Of a stretch of DNA of 64,000 nucleotides, positions 1-11,359 are shown in pieces. The notes below the pieces were generated by a model, which did no database searches, was not told the DNA's origin, and saw only the letters and a program-made list of their open reading frames with translations. Both the position numbers and the translations under genes were made by a program. The DNA is from Gautieria morchelliformis. Its lineage: Eukaryota; Basidiomycota; Agaricomycetes; Gomphales; Gomphaceae. The stretch lies in NCBI GenBank assembly GCA_015179125.1, contig WHVA01000037.1, positions 310,001 to 374,000 on the forward strand, given 5' to 3'. Numbering within the stretch: position 1 is the stretch's first letter; every line of letters starts with the position of its first letter.

Positions 1-665
1 AATTATTCTAGCACGACTGAGTGGAATAGGAGGAGGTTGCTGAGGACGCTGTTGAGGTGCAGGGAGTGGTTGTGGATTGGGAGCTGGTTGTGGATTAGGT
101 GCAGCCTGAGCCCGCAAAGCTGCCACTGCTGTGGAACATACTACAGGAGGAGGCGCTGGTTGTACAGATGCAGGCCTGTGCCTTCCCAAAGGCTGCAATG
201 CAGCTGCCTGAGCACGCAAGTCTGCAATGGCTGCTGAACCTACTACAGGAGCTGGCTGTACAGGGTCTGGCCTATTTCTTCTCAGGGGTTGTAATGGTGG
301 GATAACTGCTAACTGAGCACGAAGGGCTGCCACCTGCTCTCCAGGACTGAGATTAGGAGGACCTGATGGTCCCGCAAGCATAGGAGGACATGATGATGGT
401 GCCAGCATGGGCAGACATGAAGAGGGAGCAAGCATAGGAGGACGTGATGGCCCGGCCACAGGTTGTTGAAAAGGATCAGCGACATTGCTTCTAGGAGGAG
501 GGTGAGGGATGGCAAAAGGCTGTGGTGGAGGGGGTGGCTGGTCCTGAGCTCTGACAGCAGCAGCCGCAAGCGCACGCACTCTCCAATCAGTGGGCGATGT
601 CATATGACCCTCCTGCTCCTCCCTCGCCCTTTCACGCTCCTGCTGACAATTTCTCTCTGGAGTAG
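1..665 (-). CDS. Pro/Ala-rich ORF with repeated LRAQ motif, partial
   Basis: Read on the minus strand, the frame is open from about 665 to the left edge, so the gene is incomplete. The product is very rich in Pro, Ala and Gln. It starts with a charged stretch (ERERAREEQEGH) and then has repeated units containing VAALRAQ or IADLRAQ followed by QPL-R-RP and VQPAP. A plausible intron lies just upstream on this strand (about 670-735), opening GTAAGT and closing CTCAG, with a further short exon near 735-790. No enzymatic domain is visible. It could be a disordered nuclear or adaptor protein, or the N-terminal part of a transposon ORF. I do not recognise the family. Confidence 0.4.
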
Positions 666-769
666 ATGGATCCCTGAGAAATGCAGGCATAAGCTTAGGG
701 GAACAATGAAGCTACCACAATTCAACTTACATTTGCAAGCAGATGCAGCTGTTGTTAATTTTTCTTGGG

Positions 770-1015
770 CAAAGTCAGGGGAATTTATTAATTTCTAATT
801 AAAACAAAATAAATAAATATCAGATGGCTCACACCAGACCACAGAGAAAGATATATATACGTACCAAGGACGGGACAGGGAATTTGTTTGTTAGGCAAAG
901 TCAAGGGAATTTATTAATTTCTATTTAAAATAAAATAAATAAATGTCAGATGGCTCACACCAGACCACAGAGACATATATATGTACCAAGGAAGGGATGG
1001 GGAAATTGTTTGATG
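770..1015. repeat. Two-copy tandem duplication of about 124 bp
   Basis: Bases 770-893 and 894-1015 are near-identical units. Both contain the GCAAAGTCA start, an AT-rich AATTTATTAATTTCTA block, the GATGGCTCACACCAGACCAC block and a TATATATACGTACCAAGGA-like block. The second unit differs by scattered substitutions, so the duplication is not brand new. Confidence 0.8.
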
Positions 1016-1674
1016 AAAATATCCAAGTCTTCTTCAGCTATCCAACTGGAATAATTCCAGTAAAAGGTCCTGGTCCTGGTCCTGGTCCTGGGGAGATGTC
1101 TTCTTCAGCCACCAGTAGTGCAAGTCAACACTAAGAGAACTGCAATGCAATTGTTACTCCCTCTAAGGCAGCCTGGGATGACTACCTGGCTCCTTAGCAG
1201 AGAAAAAGCTGCCCCACTGAAGAGGTCAACCCCAATAGTTCAATGCAGAGATCTCCCTGGGAAGAGATCTTTTGTCCTCTACACTATATAGGCTATCTAT
1301 TTCACTCTCACAGAATTTATATTGTCTATCTAGAGCTGGTGGGAAGAGAGGAGAGGAGGAGGAGGGTAGTGGTGGGTTGAGAGAGTGCGCAGACGCGGCT
1401 GCACAGCTTTGAGCACTGGAGCCGGCAGACTGGCGTGAACCACTGATAGGGCCAGGGGCTCGTGGCTGCGCCACTCGCGTGCTCCAGAACACTGTGCAGC
1501 CTGGAACCGGCAGACCGGTGTGAACCGCTGATATATGGCCAGGGGATGGTCGCGAACCGGTCACGTGACTGCTGCGCAGCGTTGGTGCTCACGGCTGCGC
1601 CGCTCGCCGCTGACCTGCCCACAAGCGCCACACATGCTGCTTTCTACTATAGGAATAGGAATAGGAATAGATAG
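1016..1674. other. Non-coding stretch with short repeats
   Basis: No supported gene. It holds four GGTCCT hexamers (about 1065-1090), a diverged duplication with an ACCGGCAGAC-GTGAACC-CTGATA core at about 1424 and 1505, and a short GGAATA hexamer run (about 1650-1672). The M16 peptidase duplication block begins immediately to the right. Confidence 0.6.
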
Positions 1675-1862
1675 CCACCCCACCCCAATCAAGGCAATAT
1701 TCCAGTCTCATCCTTAAGTCTAATGAAGATTGGGGAAGCAGCCATCCTTGATAACACAATGGTATTTGATACAACAAGTGGCTTCGCATAGGAAATCAAT
1801 ACAAAAGCTCCCAGCTGACCAGCAACTCAATCAACCCAGCTACTTCCATATAGGTGGAGATG
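1675..1862 (-). repeat. 3' flank duplicated together with the M16 gene
   Basis: Sequence downstream of the copy 1 stop stays alignable to the flank after copy 3 (39460-39660). Shared blocks include GGTTGATTGAGTTG-like, GATTTCCTATG and GAATATTGCCTTGATTGGGG. The similarity stops abruptly there in both, marking the edge of the duplicated block. Confidence 0.7.
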
Positions 1863-4800
1863 TTATAGCACGTACTCTACCGGCAAACACTCATCTGAAT
1901 CTATGCCCATGTCTTGGGAAAGGGTATTATTTGAGAACAAAGTGGATCTGAAAGCCCGCAAATCCACCGAAGGTGTCACAGGAGGTGCATGTCTCCCAGA
2001 TCGCACGTGGACTGAGAGCTTGCGGCGAGTTCTTGATCGTGGATCAATGTACTCGTCGAAAAACTCAAGCACATCGACCGGTTTTAACGATTCAATGCTT
2101 TGCGCCACAAGTTCGTCTAGAACATTCGATCGGATTTCAAGTAAGCATATGCCACGTAAGGTGGGACGGGGCTCACCATGATTAAACTTGTTATCTTTAG
2201 CAGAAATGCATTTCCAAAACATGTTCGCTTCTTCACGTACATTAGCAGGTTGTCGGCGCAAACCTCGAGCATTCGGTAGCTTGATGGCGCGTTCAAATTC
2301 ATCCTCCTGTATATCTAGTAGTCGCTGGCGCACGTGTTCGATGAGGCATGCCTCAAGGCGCTGCTCCAGGTAGGCAGGACTATGTGTACTGCTTTGAATC
2401 GAGACGCGAAAAGCGATAGTTGCTGATCCCACGTGGGCTTTGATTTTGAAAGTATAGCCCAGAGCCTCTGCCAACTGTAATTGATCATGGATTGAAGCCC
2501 TTCCAATCATCACGAAGAGAATAAGTCGCGCTCGCAGTGGTGCGGACGTTTTCTCCCCAATTTGGCATAACCATGCCAGGCCTGAATTCTCGTCTGCCTT
2601 ATTGTTAACCGGTGCATCGTAAACAAAATTACAGCCTAAGGTTCAATTTAAAGGTATCAGAAACGGCTAACGCACGGCGGAAATCAGCACATACCTTCTG
2701 GCAGAAAATAATTGCGTGTCGAAATGGCCTCTGAGGCCGTCGGGCTAGGGTTACCACATCGAAGGATCTCCTGAACCAACTGCAACATATCCCTCGCAGA
2801 CTGTAAAAGTTATGTCCCGTGAAGTGGTCCCGTGTCATACATTTTGACTGTAGCCCACATACCTGTTCCGTCAAGTTACCATGTACAAGCCCGAGGATGT
2901 ACACCTGTTTGACAATATTCGACAAGCGCTCCTGAATCGCTGAAACATTGACCGCTGTCGGGTGTATAGTGAGTACAAGCACACAGGGAGAAGGGAAGGC
3001 ATCAACCGTCCATTTCACCAAGCTTGTCGGTTGCCGATTCTGTGGCATCCTCTTCGAGTAGATAGGTAAGTGTCCCCTCGGCAAGGTCTACAGGTGAACC
3101 AAGGAACCCATTCTGCAATTTTCGACGGACCTGCAAATCGTGAGAACATGCAAACACAAAATGGAGTGCCAACTACCCACATAGTCCTGAGCCAGGTGTA
3201 ACGAGTCAGGGGAGACTACGAAATTGACAACCTTGTTTATCACAACTTCGAGCAGAACCGGAATCTTGTCACTGAATCCGGATATCGTCACAAACAGTCC
3301 ACCTGATTGACAATAGAAGGAGCATTTAAGGTAGCATTGCGCAGCGTTTCCGACATCCTCAGAGATGTGATCGCTGAGCAACTTGGCTAAGATTCTAATC
3401 CAACCTTAAATGAGTTGCAGGTCAGGAAAGCAAGCCGCAAACAGCTCACAGATCGAACAGTTCGCCACGTGGTGTATCCTCTAGATCTCTGTTGACAAGT
3501 GATGGGATCTCTTGAATGATTATGTAATCGGGATCGCACGTACGAACTGATGTCAAAGGTAACACTGGCTTTGGATTCACCAAAACGGTCATCAAGCTTA
3601 TACCATAGCGTTGCCAGAGACGTTTCAACGATTTTTCGTGGTGCAAGGATTGGCTTGATGATGAGTATATCAGCGAGAATAACCTCGGATATCTCATATC
3701 CTTACCTCTACACCGTCCTTCTTGCCACCAACGACAGTAAAGTCTTTGGGCACGTACGGATTCGGACCGGATAAATGTAATCCTTCTGCGGTTGCATCGT
3801 CGGAGCTGTAGGTAGGCCAGTTGGACCCTGCATAACGTAGAACGATGTGTTCAGTATTGAACCACGGGGTTTGCGACCAGGCGGCGCCGTCAATCGCGAC
3901 GCATGTGCCACGTAGCTCCACATCTTTCAAACATTCTCGACCTTTCAACGTCACCCGGGCTTTACAGGGTGTGAGCATCGCCAACGTCGCCGAGACGAGA
4001 GGGGCATCCCAAGCCTCAGTGACATATGGTCCCCTTATTAGGTCGGCTGGAGGAATGCGCCTCGCCAGGTTGTTGCTCAGAAGGTTTGCCTCGGCCGCAG
4101 GATTTAAGGTTGCGCGGAACCGAAAGTGCAATTCTGACAATGAACAGAGCTCTTGCTGCACAGCACAAGCAAACTCAGGATCTTTGATGATGGAGTCCCG
4201 CACCAAGGAGATATACTTGTGCAAAGCCGCCACGACTGCTTCCCAGGCGTCTAGGCGTTGAAATGTGTTAGTACGAGAGATGCTAAACAAAGCGTATTAC
4301 CTACGCCACCCCGATTCAGTGACCGTGAATGCCACATGGTATGTCTCAAATCCACGCTCGCGATCCCCTTCGCACCGAGATGCCGAGAGCCCATCAATCC
4401 ATCCACGATCATGAAGGATGCGGTAAAGTGATCCCTCTCCCTGGTGATGCAAGAAACGGGTCAAATAATTGAGAGGTTTGACACGGTAGAGAAGCGTTTG
4501 AGATGGCATAATCCATCGCACTTCAATTTCTCGCAGCTCTTTCACTGTTTTCACCAAAACCACCGTCTACAGAATGCGACAGGTTTAAAAGAAGCAAGCG
4601 CAGTTGAAAAGGTTCACTTACCCCTTCCTCGTCAGCACTCCATGGTGAGTCGAATGTGATAGCTGATGGCTGTGGACCAACGGTGCCCGCGGTCACTGGA
4701 GAAAAGTATTTGGTGGCCATGGATGTGAGCTCGTCGATTGGATCTGACAATGTAAGTATCGCAATTATTAACATGGCTGTTACGACGTACGGGAACCGAT

Positions 4801-5738
4801 GATAACTAAGTGCATGCGATTGCCACAGTAGTACTTAGAGTACCATTCTTGTATCTTCGAACGTAGCGTATCAATCCACTCTGCACTGTCGTCAATTTTC
4901 TCAGGGCACGGAGGAACCTTGCCTGCGGCGGTCAACGTTTCCCAGTTCCCAATAGTAAATGCGCTCCAAGGATCACCCTTCTTGGTAAGATATTTATCCA
5001 AATCACTAATTCGTCTTTCATCGTCCTGGAGGTAGTTTTGAAATTCTGATTGGACGCAGAGTACCTGTTTAAATATCACGTTCTTAAGGAAAACAGGATG
5101 TGAAAGGAAAGAAGCGAATCGCTGAATTTTGTCTTCCAGTCCAACGTGATCAATGGTCGACTCATAGTTCGTCTCTCGGAAGACAGTTTCGGCCCTGTCG
5201 CTACCTATGCGACCCGTTGGATACTAAGCACAGGCATTAATGGAAGGGTTTGCAAGGAGACAGAGCAAAGGACTTTGTCGCTATTGATGTATTCCTCTCC
5301 CTACAATATCCAGGGTCATTATCATCGAGCTGCAACCGTAGAACAAGCTATGATATACCTCACAGACCATATGTTCACAAAAATGGGCAAGTCCGGGGCG
5401 ATCAAGCTTGATACACATTAGGACATTATTATGAAGATACCGAAAAGCGCAACGTAACGTACCGGGTCGTGAAGGGACCCCACGGATAAGCACAAGCCTA
5501 CCGCGGCTGCAGAGGAGTTTACATCATGGACGAGTAAAACCTGCATTTCATTCTGAAGGCGAATGAGCCGCAGTTGCCTATGGTCCGTCTCGCCTTGTGT
5601 AATGAAGCCAGTATAAAAAGAATATGGTTCACTGTTATATCCGGAAGAATTCTGCCAGGCCATCTTGAGCAAACGCGAATGTTCGAACTGAGAGTTACAG
5701 GCGTGACGCGTTGTCACACGACGGAACTTTGAATGCAC
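1863..5738 (-). CDS. M16 metallopeptidase, STE23/insulin-degrading-enzyme-like (copy 1)
   Basis: A multi-exon gene on the minus strand covering the length expected of an M16A peptidase, a family that cleaves peptides (in yeast the a-factor precursor). The first exon has a V-LCLSVGSLHDP stretch. A 56-nt intron (about 5407-5462) precedes GLAHFCEHM, which holds the inverted zinc motif HxxEH. Further exons carry TNYES, RFASFLSHPVFL, WSAFTIGNWETL and LRFAG-like middle regions, the GFSDKIPVLLEVVINKV block, the AIQERLSNIVKQVYILGLVHGNLTE-type segment and a C-terminal domain (1863-2513). The start is uncertain: ATG at 5738 or, more likely, the one at 5663 (MAWQNSS). The region just after HxxEH is poorly conserved, and Gln stands where the third zinc ligand Glu is expected, so activity is doubtful. 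Partial copies lie at 13.9, 34.3 and 37.0 kb. Confidence 0.8.
5407..5462 (-). other. Intron 1 of M16 copy 1
   Basis: On the minus strand the interval starts GTACGT and ends TCAAG. Removing it joins the exon ending SLHDP to LDRPGLAHFCEHM in one frame, which is the arrangement expected around the M16 zinc site. The length, 56 nt, is typical for Agaricomycetes. Confidence 0.75.
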
Positions 5739-5764
5739 GCGGTCACGTGACTAGTGTTTGGGTC

Positions 5765-6200
5765 GTATGCCGTGGAAGATTCAGCGCCACCATTACAGTA
5801 ATTGGCAGCATCCAAATTTTGACTGGTTTGGTTGAACATAAAAACTATGTTGCTTCGCAGCCGCTAGGCTATATCCAAAAGTATTCTGTACGCTAGTGCT
5901 GCCCCTTGACCTCATGGCACTGGAAGCATAGTAGGGTTTTTTGGTCTGAAAAACTGTTCAAAAAAAACTGTAAAGATTTTCAAAAAAAAAAATTACTGTT
6001 TTTTATGTAAAAAAGACTTCAATAAAATTTCATGTTTTTTAAAGCTTTCTCAATCCCAAAAAAGTGTGATAAAATTGTAAAAAAAAAGGTGCAAGAAACT
6101 TTAAAGAAACACTTAGAAAAATTCAAAGTTTTCTTGGACTTTTATGGTATTCCTCACCAACACCAACTGTGACTCACGATGTAGCAAACAAGAAATTGTT
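5765..6200. other. AT-rich spacer, no gene seen
   Basis: Homopolymer-rich (runs of A and T) sequence between the M16 gene and the helicase fragment. Nothing coding is supported. Part of it resembles, loosely, the A/T-rich hairpin at 8.15-8.66 kb. Confidence 0.5.
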
Positions 6201-6204
6201 TTAT

Positions 6205-7081
6205 CCACCGCTACTTCCACATTCGCTGCGTAGGTTTATCCAGGGGGTAGGACAAGACACATTGCTTTTAAAGTGTGTGAGATTGGATTCCATTTCTTCC
6301 TTTGAATGCTAATCTTTCTATCTGAAGGTTCCTGTCAATGAACTATGTGAATTCCTTCGTTCCCCTATTGAACCAGATGATCCTCGCAGTCAACTATTAA
6401 AAGAAGCTTCCATCATCATTTGGGATGAAGCCCCCATGGCAAACCGCACAGTTCTCGTGTGCATCAATGACACCCTTCAACATGTTATGCAAAACTCTCT
6501 TCCTTTTGGAGGAAAAATCATCATCCTTCTAGGCGATTTTCGTCAGACATGTCCAGTCGTCCGTAAAGGTTCAAAAATGGATGGTATTGATGCATCAATC
6601 CATAGTTTGCCTCTATGGAGTGACTTCGAAATACATTCATTGACAACTCCAATCCATAATGCAGAGGATCCTGATTTCACTGCAGCCAGCTGTTGATGTC
6701 ATAGGCAATGGCCCATCTTCCAAGGTTTGCTTGAATATCATCGAACATATCTCAACTACAACAGATGTCGTCAACTTTGTCTTTCCTCACCATATATTGG
6801 CAGATGCTCCTCAATGCCTCACATGTTCTATCCTTGCACCCACAAATGCTCAATGTGACATGTGCAACTCCATGTGCCTTCACCGGTTGAACACTCCAGA
6901 ACACACATATACAGCTGCTGACTCTATTAAAGAAACTGATGCTGCCAATCTGCTATATCCACAAGGAATCCTTGACTATGTTGCCCACCAAACACCTCCC
7001 AGTTTTCACACACTTGGGAAAAAAGCTGGTGACTGTCAATGCCCTGTGTGTCCATGTGTCAAGATTGGATTTAGGCGTTAA
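6205..7081 (+). pseudogene. Helitron-type PIF1-like helicase fragment
   Basis: Translated segments match the PIF1-like helicase domain of Helitron Rep/Hel proteins, which unwind DNA during rolling-circle transposition. Visible are a PGGRT-H-AFK segment (about 6230-6280), a small intron, then IIIWDEAPM (Walker B, about 6415-6440), GGKIIILLGDFRQTCPVV (motif III region, about 6510-6560) and, after a frameshift near 6690, a second block with ILAPTNAQ and ADSIKE. The Walker A motif and the Rep nuclease are absent, a stop interrupts the first block, and the 3' end is cut where the L3 LTR starts. A non-functional remnant. Confidence 0.8.
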
Positions 7082-7086
7082 TATCA

Positions 7087-8030
7087 TGTATTAGTGAACA
7101 CAGCGAATGCCTGAATGGCTTGTGCAATGATGTGTGTGATTCGGTGAATAAGGTGAAGCCAATAAATGTTTTAGAAGGTAAGAGGGTTACCCGAACGGAG
7201 TTCGCCCTATCTACGGTCATAGTGAAATCGCCCATGATGTAATGTACAAGGTCTCACAGAAAGGTTGTCTAGTAGCAACAATCCTTTCGCTGGCGAAGGT
7301 GCTCCTTTGGAGCCCTTTGCCGACAGCACCGACAATGGTATGAAGACTATGGTAGTGAAGGTGAAGTACAAACACTCACCAGTGGCGCTTAAGTCCTCCC
7401 CTGGTCTAAGATAGTAGCCTATAGAAGAGGGCTCAAGACGGTAGTCACAGTGAGGTCAAGTTTTGCAGAAGATAGACATATGATAATTGAACTGCAGAAT
7501 ATACATGCAAATGTAAACTACTTATACCCAATGCTCATATGATATCAGCGAATAGGAAAGAGGCCATCATGAGTCAGGGTTGGATAGGGGAGCGCAGTCA
7601 AGATACAAATAGAGGACATATACAATGGAAATCAGGAGGAATGTGAACATGAAATGATGTGGATGAAAGAGGACAAAGGTACCTATGTAAGAAAACACAC
7701 CTTGAGACCTGCATACATGTTACCCTGCACAGACTCTTGGCCTGCTAGGTTGATCCCACACGATCTATGGAGAGGACGTCCCGCGAATGCATCCCAGCCA
7801 TAGGAACACCCAAAGGGGGTTGAGTCGGGAAGGTGACGGGGCCAGTGATGAACCATCATGCTGGGTAAAGGATGTCGATTGTGTTTGATGGCATGCCTAC
7901 TGGTGAATGATGCAAGTAGCGAATGGTCCTTCGATGAATTTGGTGAAGAGTGAATGGAGCGAACATAGAGGTGGAGTGATGAAAGGGAAAATGGGGATAG
8001 CTGGATACAAGAAATAAATGAGTCATGACA
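7087..8030 (-). mobile_element. LTR of family L3 (solo or orphan)
   Basis: A 944-bp block with TG...CA-like ends on the minus strand (TGTCATGACTCATT at 8030, ending ACTAATACA at 7087). It contains a TATAAGTAGT promoter-like motif and aligns over most of its length with 36254-36986 and in part with 34664-34892 and 35291-35332. At 35291 the same start follows directly after a gypsy integrase fragment, so I infer that L3 is the LTR of a Ty3/gypsy family. Flanking 5-bp sequences do not match, so the outer limits or the insertion history are unclear. Confidence 0.6.
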
Positions 8031-8145
8031 CCATGCAGGTCTAAACTATGTTGACAATGAAAGCATCCTCCTTCCCCGTATTACATTCACCTCTTTTTTG
8101 CCCACTCACTGGAGACATGGCAAGATTTCCTGACTTTGAAAACCA

Positions 8146-8656
8146 ACTGGAAATTCTGAAGATATTCCACATTTCTTCAAAATTTCCCAGTTCAGTCAAT
8201 TGGATGAAAATTTAAGATTTTGTCAGAGTTTTTTTGGCTGCAAGAAATCCTTCAAAAATTGTAAAATTCTCACCTGAAAATCTTCAAGAAACACTCAAGA
8301 AACATTGAATTTCCCCTTCCATGAAACTAAATATTTAATAAAATTTCCTCAGTTAGGAAATTCTATAGAAACATTGATTTCTACAGAGCTTCCCTGTCAA
8401 ATATTCAGGAAACCAACATTTTCATAGAATTTCCTAACTGAGGAAACTTTATTAAATATTTAGTTTCATAGAGGCAGAAATTCAATGTTTCCTGAGAGTT
8501 TCTTGAAGATTTTGAGGCAATAATCTTACAATTTTTAAAGGATTTCCTGAAGTTAAAAAACACTGACAAAACTTGAATTTTTCATCCAATTTCCTAAACT
8601 GGGAAATGTTGAAGAAATATGGAATATCCTCAAGATTTCCAGTAGATTTCCAGTAG
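8146..8656. repeat. Long near-palindromic inverted repeat (foldback element)
   Basis: The left arm (about 8146-8373) and right arm (about 8419-8650) are reverse complements with moderate divergence, separated by about 45 bp. Matching landmarks are AACTAAATATTTAATAAA with its partner, CCTCAGTTAGGAAATTCTAT with its partner, and the GAAATTCTGAAGATATTCCA outer segment with its partner. No ORF. It is best read as a foldback/MITE-like element or an inverted duplication. Confidence 0.8.
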
Positions 8657-8744
8657 ATTTCCAGTCCACCTTCCCTTACATCCTGGCCAGAGCGAAGTGC
8701 AGGCCAGGCTTGTGCACTATATCATTAGAATTATTCATATTAAT

Positions 8745-9215
8745 ACTCCTTCTCATATATATTAAAAATATCTATCCAACTACTATTACTTCATATTGTA
8801 GTCTAATACTCTCCCATTATAACTATTCATACTAATACTACTACTCATATCTGTTAGAAGTATCTATCCAAGTATTTATTACTCTAGGAGGATAATCATA
8901 ATGGTTATGTAATACAGCATATATGAGTATATAATATGTACTAAAAGAGTATTAATAACAACATATAGGAATATACAGTAGTATTTATAAGGAGAATAAT
9001 AGATGTTATTAGATGATTCTGTATATATTTAAATATTTTGAAGATATATATACATATGAGAGAGCATTAGACTACAAGATAGAGTAACAGATGCTTGGAG
9101 AGATACTTGTAACAGATATGAGTAGGAGTATTAGTACGACTAGTTATAATGAGAGAGTATTAGACTACCATATGGAGTAATAGTAGTTGTCTAGATATTT
9201 GTAATATATATGAAT
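8745..9215. repeat. AT-rich inverted repeat, arms of about 140 bp
   Basis: Bases 8745-8885 are the approximate reverse complement of 9080-9215. Paired blocks include GTAGTCTAATACTCTC with GAGAGTATTAGACTAC and ACTCATATCTGTTAGAAG with its partner. The arms enclose about 195 bp. No coding potential. Confidence 0.7.
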
Positions 9216-9930
9216 AGTTATAATGATATAGTGTATATTAAAAGTGGGTAGAAAAAATAAGAAGAGGTGTAAAAATCAAAAGAGGCATTCTCGTTGGCGG
9301 AGCGGCCGCTCGGGGAGGGACAAAAGAAAATTTATTTATAGCCCAACAATAATATTGGCATATACTTTCATCCTCTTCTTTTCTATAATCTGAGAATAAA
9401 ATGGGTGAAGTTACAGGTAATAAAAAGTTGTGAGCATCTGCCCTATCTTGTAGTCTAATATTCTCTCATATGGAGGATAATCGAAATAGTCATGTGATAC
9501 AGCATATATGAGTATATAATATATATTATAAGAGTATTAATAACAACATATAAGAATATATAGTAGTATTTATAAGGAGAATAATAGATGTTATTAGAAT
9601 ATTCTGTATATGTTTAAACATCTCGGAGATATATATACATATGAGAGAGTATCTGACTACAAGATAGAATAACAGATACTTGGATAGATACTTCTAATAG
9701 ATATGAGTAGGAGTATTAGTATGAATAGTTATAATGATATAGTGTATATTAAAAGTGGGTAGAAAAAATAAGAAGAGGCGTTCTCGTCGGCGGAGCGGCC
9801 GCTCGGGGAGGGACAAAAGAAAAGTTATTTATATCCCAACAATAAGATTGGCATGTACTTTCATCCTCTTCTTTTCTATAATCTGAGAATAAAATGGGTG
9901 AAGCTACAGGTAAGAAAAAGTTGTGAGCAT
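8886..9930. repeat. Two diverged direct repeats with a GAGCGGCCGCTC palindrome
   Basis: Unit A (8886-9440) and unit B (9470-9930) align with an offset of 585 bp at their left ends and 492 bp at their right ends. Unit B therefore lacks about 93 bp that unit A has near 9130-9220. Both carry the 12-bp palindrome GAGCGGCCGCTC (9301-ish and 9793-ish) inside a GGCGGAGCGGCCGCTCGGGG island in otherwise AT-rich DNA. Confidence 0.75.
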
Positions 9931-9934
9931 CCAC

Positions 9935-10520
9935 CCTGTGAGGGCAGCCCGTGCAATGTGTCCTGTACTTTCTTGGCCATTGCTTCTGCCATCTTGTTAT
10001 CAATGTCATGTCTCCTCGATCTCTTGCAGCTCGAGCTCAAGTATTCTGAGCCCTGCCCATCATTGGGCGCTTGTCTTTTGTGTTGTCCTGCCCTGTCAGG
10101 GATGACAGTCATCGTTCAACTTCGTGAGTGGCGGTTAGAGGTTCAACTTTGAGATCCCCTCAAAGTCTGACCCGATCCTGATGCTCTGCCATCAGATGAC
10201 AGTGAGATGTCTCTGCCCTTTCCTTTGCTTATGGGCCAGGGGGATTGGGGGAGGGACACCAGCTTGTTGCCCGGCAGCATCCCATCTTTGACCACGCTTG
10301 GTGAGATGTGGTCAGGTCCTTCCTCATTCTTGATTGGGGGGATGAGTGGGGTGAGGGGTGAGGTCTACGACCTCTCCATCTTCCATTATCCTGGGTTCCA
10401 AGCCCAAGGTCATGTCAGCCATGGTGTCACTAGGCTGCTCCTGGGATGGGTGTTGGAAGCTAGAAACTCATGTCCATCTTTGACTGCGTGGAATCATTGC
10501 ACTTGCAGTTGACAGTAGAG
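9935..10520 (-). pseudogene. Gypsy-B gag N-terminal fragment
   Basis: On the minus strand this aligns with the gag start of the element at 59.1 kb. Both have an MEDGE(V/I)VDLT motif preceded by a leader with CAGTAGAC-CTCTACTGTCA, and later a KKVQDTLH / KQVQDVLH pair. Several frameshifts break the frame. Gag proteins form the retrotransposon particle. The fragment ends at the AT-rich direct repeat. Confidence 0.65.
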
Positions 10521-10937
10521 AGTCTACTGGATGATTTTCAATGGTAAACAGCCATCAATGCAGTGGTCTTTTTCAAGATCGCACAGATTTCCACAAATCA
10601 GTTGGAAGTTCAAAAAGGTGTAAAGATGTCGATCCTAGCACCTTGTATCACAAGGGCAAGTGGAACTTGACCAAAGTGTGGTTATTCCATGTGCTATGTA
10701 GTGACAGTGTAAGGTAAGATGGTCTGGGGAACTGCCGCATGGTTCCCATGCAAGAACTATACAATGGATCCACAGGGATCCATAGGCATAAGCTAATCTA
10801 TCCAGCAGCGTGCATTGCCTTAAGGGCAATGTGGGTAAATAGGGTATTTACAGGTAGTGAATGCGCCTTGAGGGTTTCTGTTATTGAGGGATAAGGAGGG
10901 AGATAGAGACAGATGGAACGGGACACGAAGTGCAATG
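10520..10937 (-). mobile_element. Gypsy-B 5' leader
   Basis: In minus-strand order this sits between the L1 LTR and the gag start. About 10530-10720 aligns with 58812-59090 (shared TTACACTGTCACTAC, CACCTTTTTGAAC and GCAATCTTGAAAAAGA-like blocks), which identifies both as the untranslated leader of one family. Confidence 0.6.
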
Positions 10938-11207
10938 CGCGAGAGACGAAACACTAGTGAGGACACTGTTAACTCGCTCGACCGGACTCCTCATGGGAGT
11001 GAAGGGCTAAAACCATTGAATTCATTGTAGCTACTGAGCTAGCTACTTATGCGTATGGATGCATATGCGAGTGTTCGGTCAGGGGACAGCGGAGTGGGAA
11101 CTAAATAGGAGTATCCTAATGTGGATAGACCTGGGAACATGCCGGTTCGCAGCACAGGCGGCGCTGACATAGTAAATAGATGAAGCAATATATGCCAGTT
11201 TACAACA
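10938..11207 (-). mobile_element. L1 LTR, left inverted arm
   Basis: A 270-bp block starting TGTTGTAAACTGG on the minus strand, with a TATA-like ATAAGTAGCTAGCT motif and the end CTCACTAGTGTTTCG. It is about 80-85% identical by eye to the plus-strand block 12322-12591. Orientation and order (L1, leader, gag) fit a 5' LTR of Gypsy-B. Confidence 0.7.
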
Positions 11208-11359
11208 CACCCCTTCAAACCTGATCAACTCCGAAACATGAGGTTTTGATGAGGTTTGCACGAATGAAACTAGATCGTTAAGCGATGTGTTGAAGATAAG
11301 GAAAATGATGCGGGGCCAATATGGAACGATGGCGTCAGTGACAGCAAGAGCGCGTGTAA

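Noticed and set aside
943..1134. Frame encoding a Gly-Pro repeat
   Set aside because: It is the translation of four GGTCCT hexamers and a neighbouring random frame; no other coding evidence.
9290..9320. GAGCGGCCGCTC as a cloning or vector scar
   Set aside because: The palindrome occurs twice inside diverged native repeats with the same flanks, so it is part of the genomic repeat.
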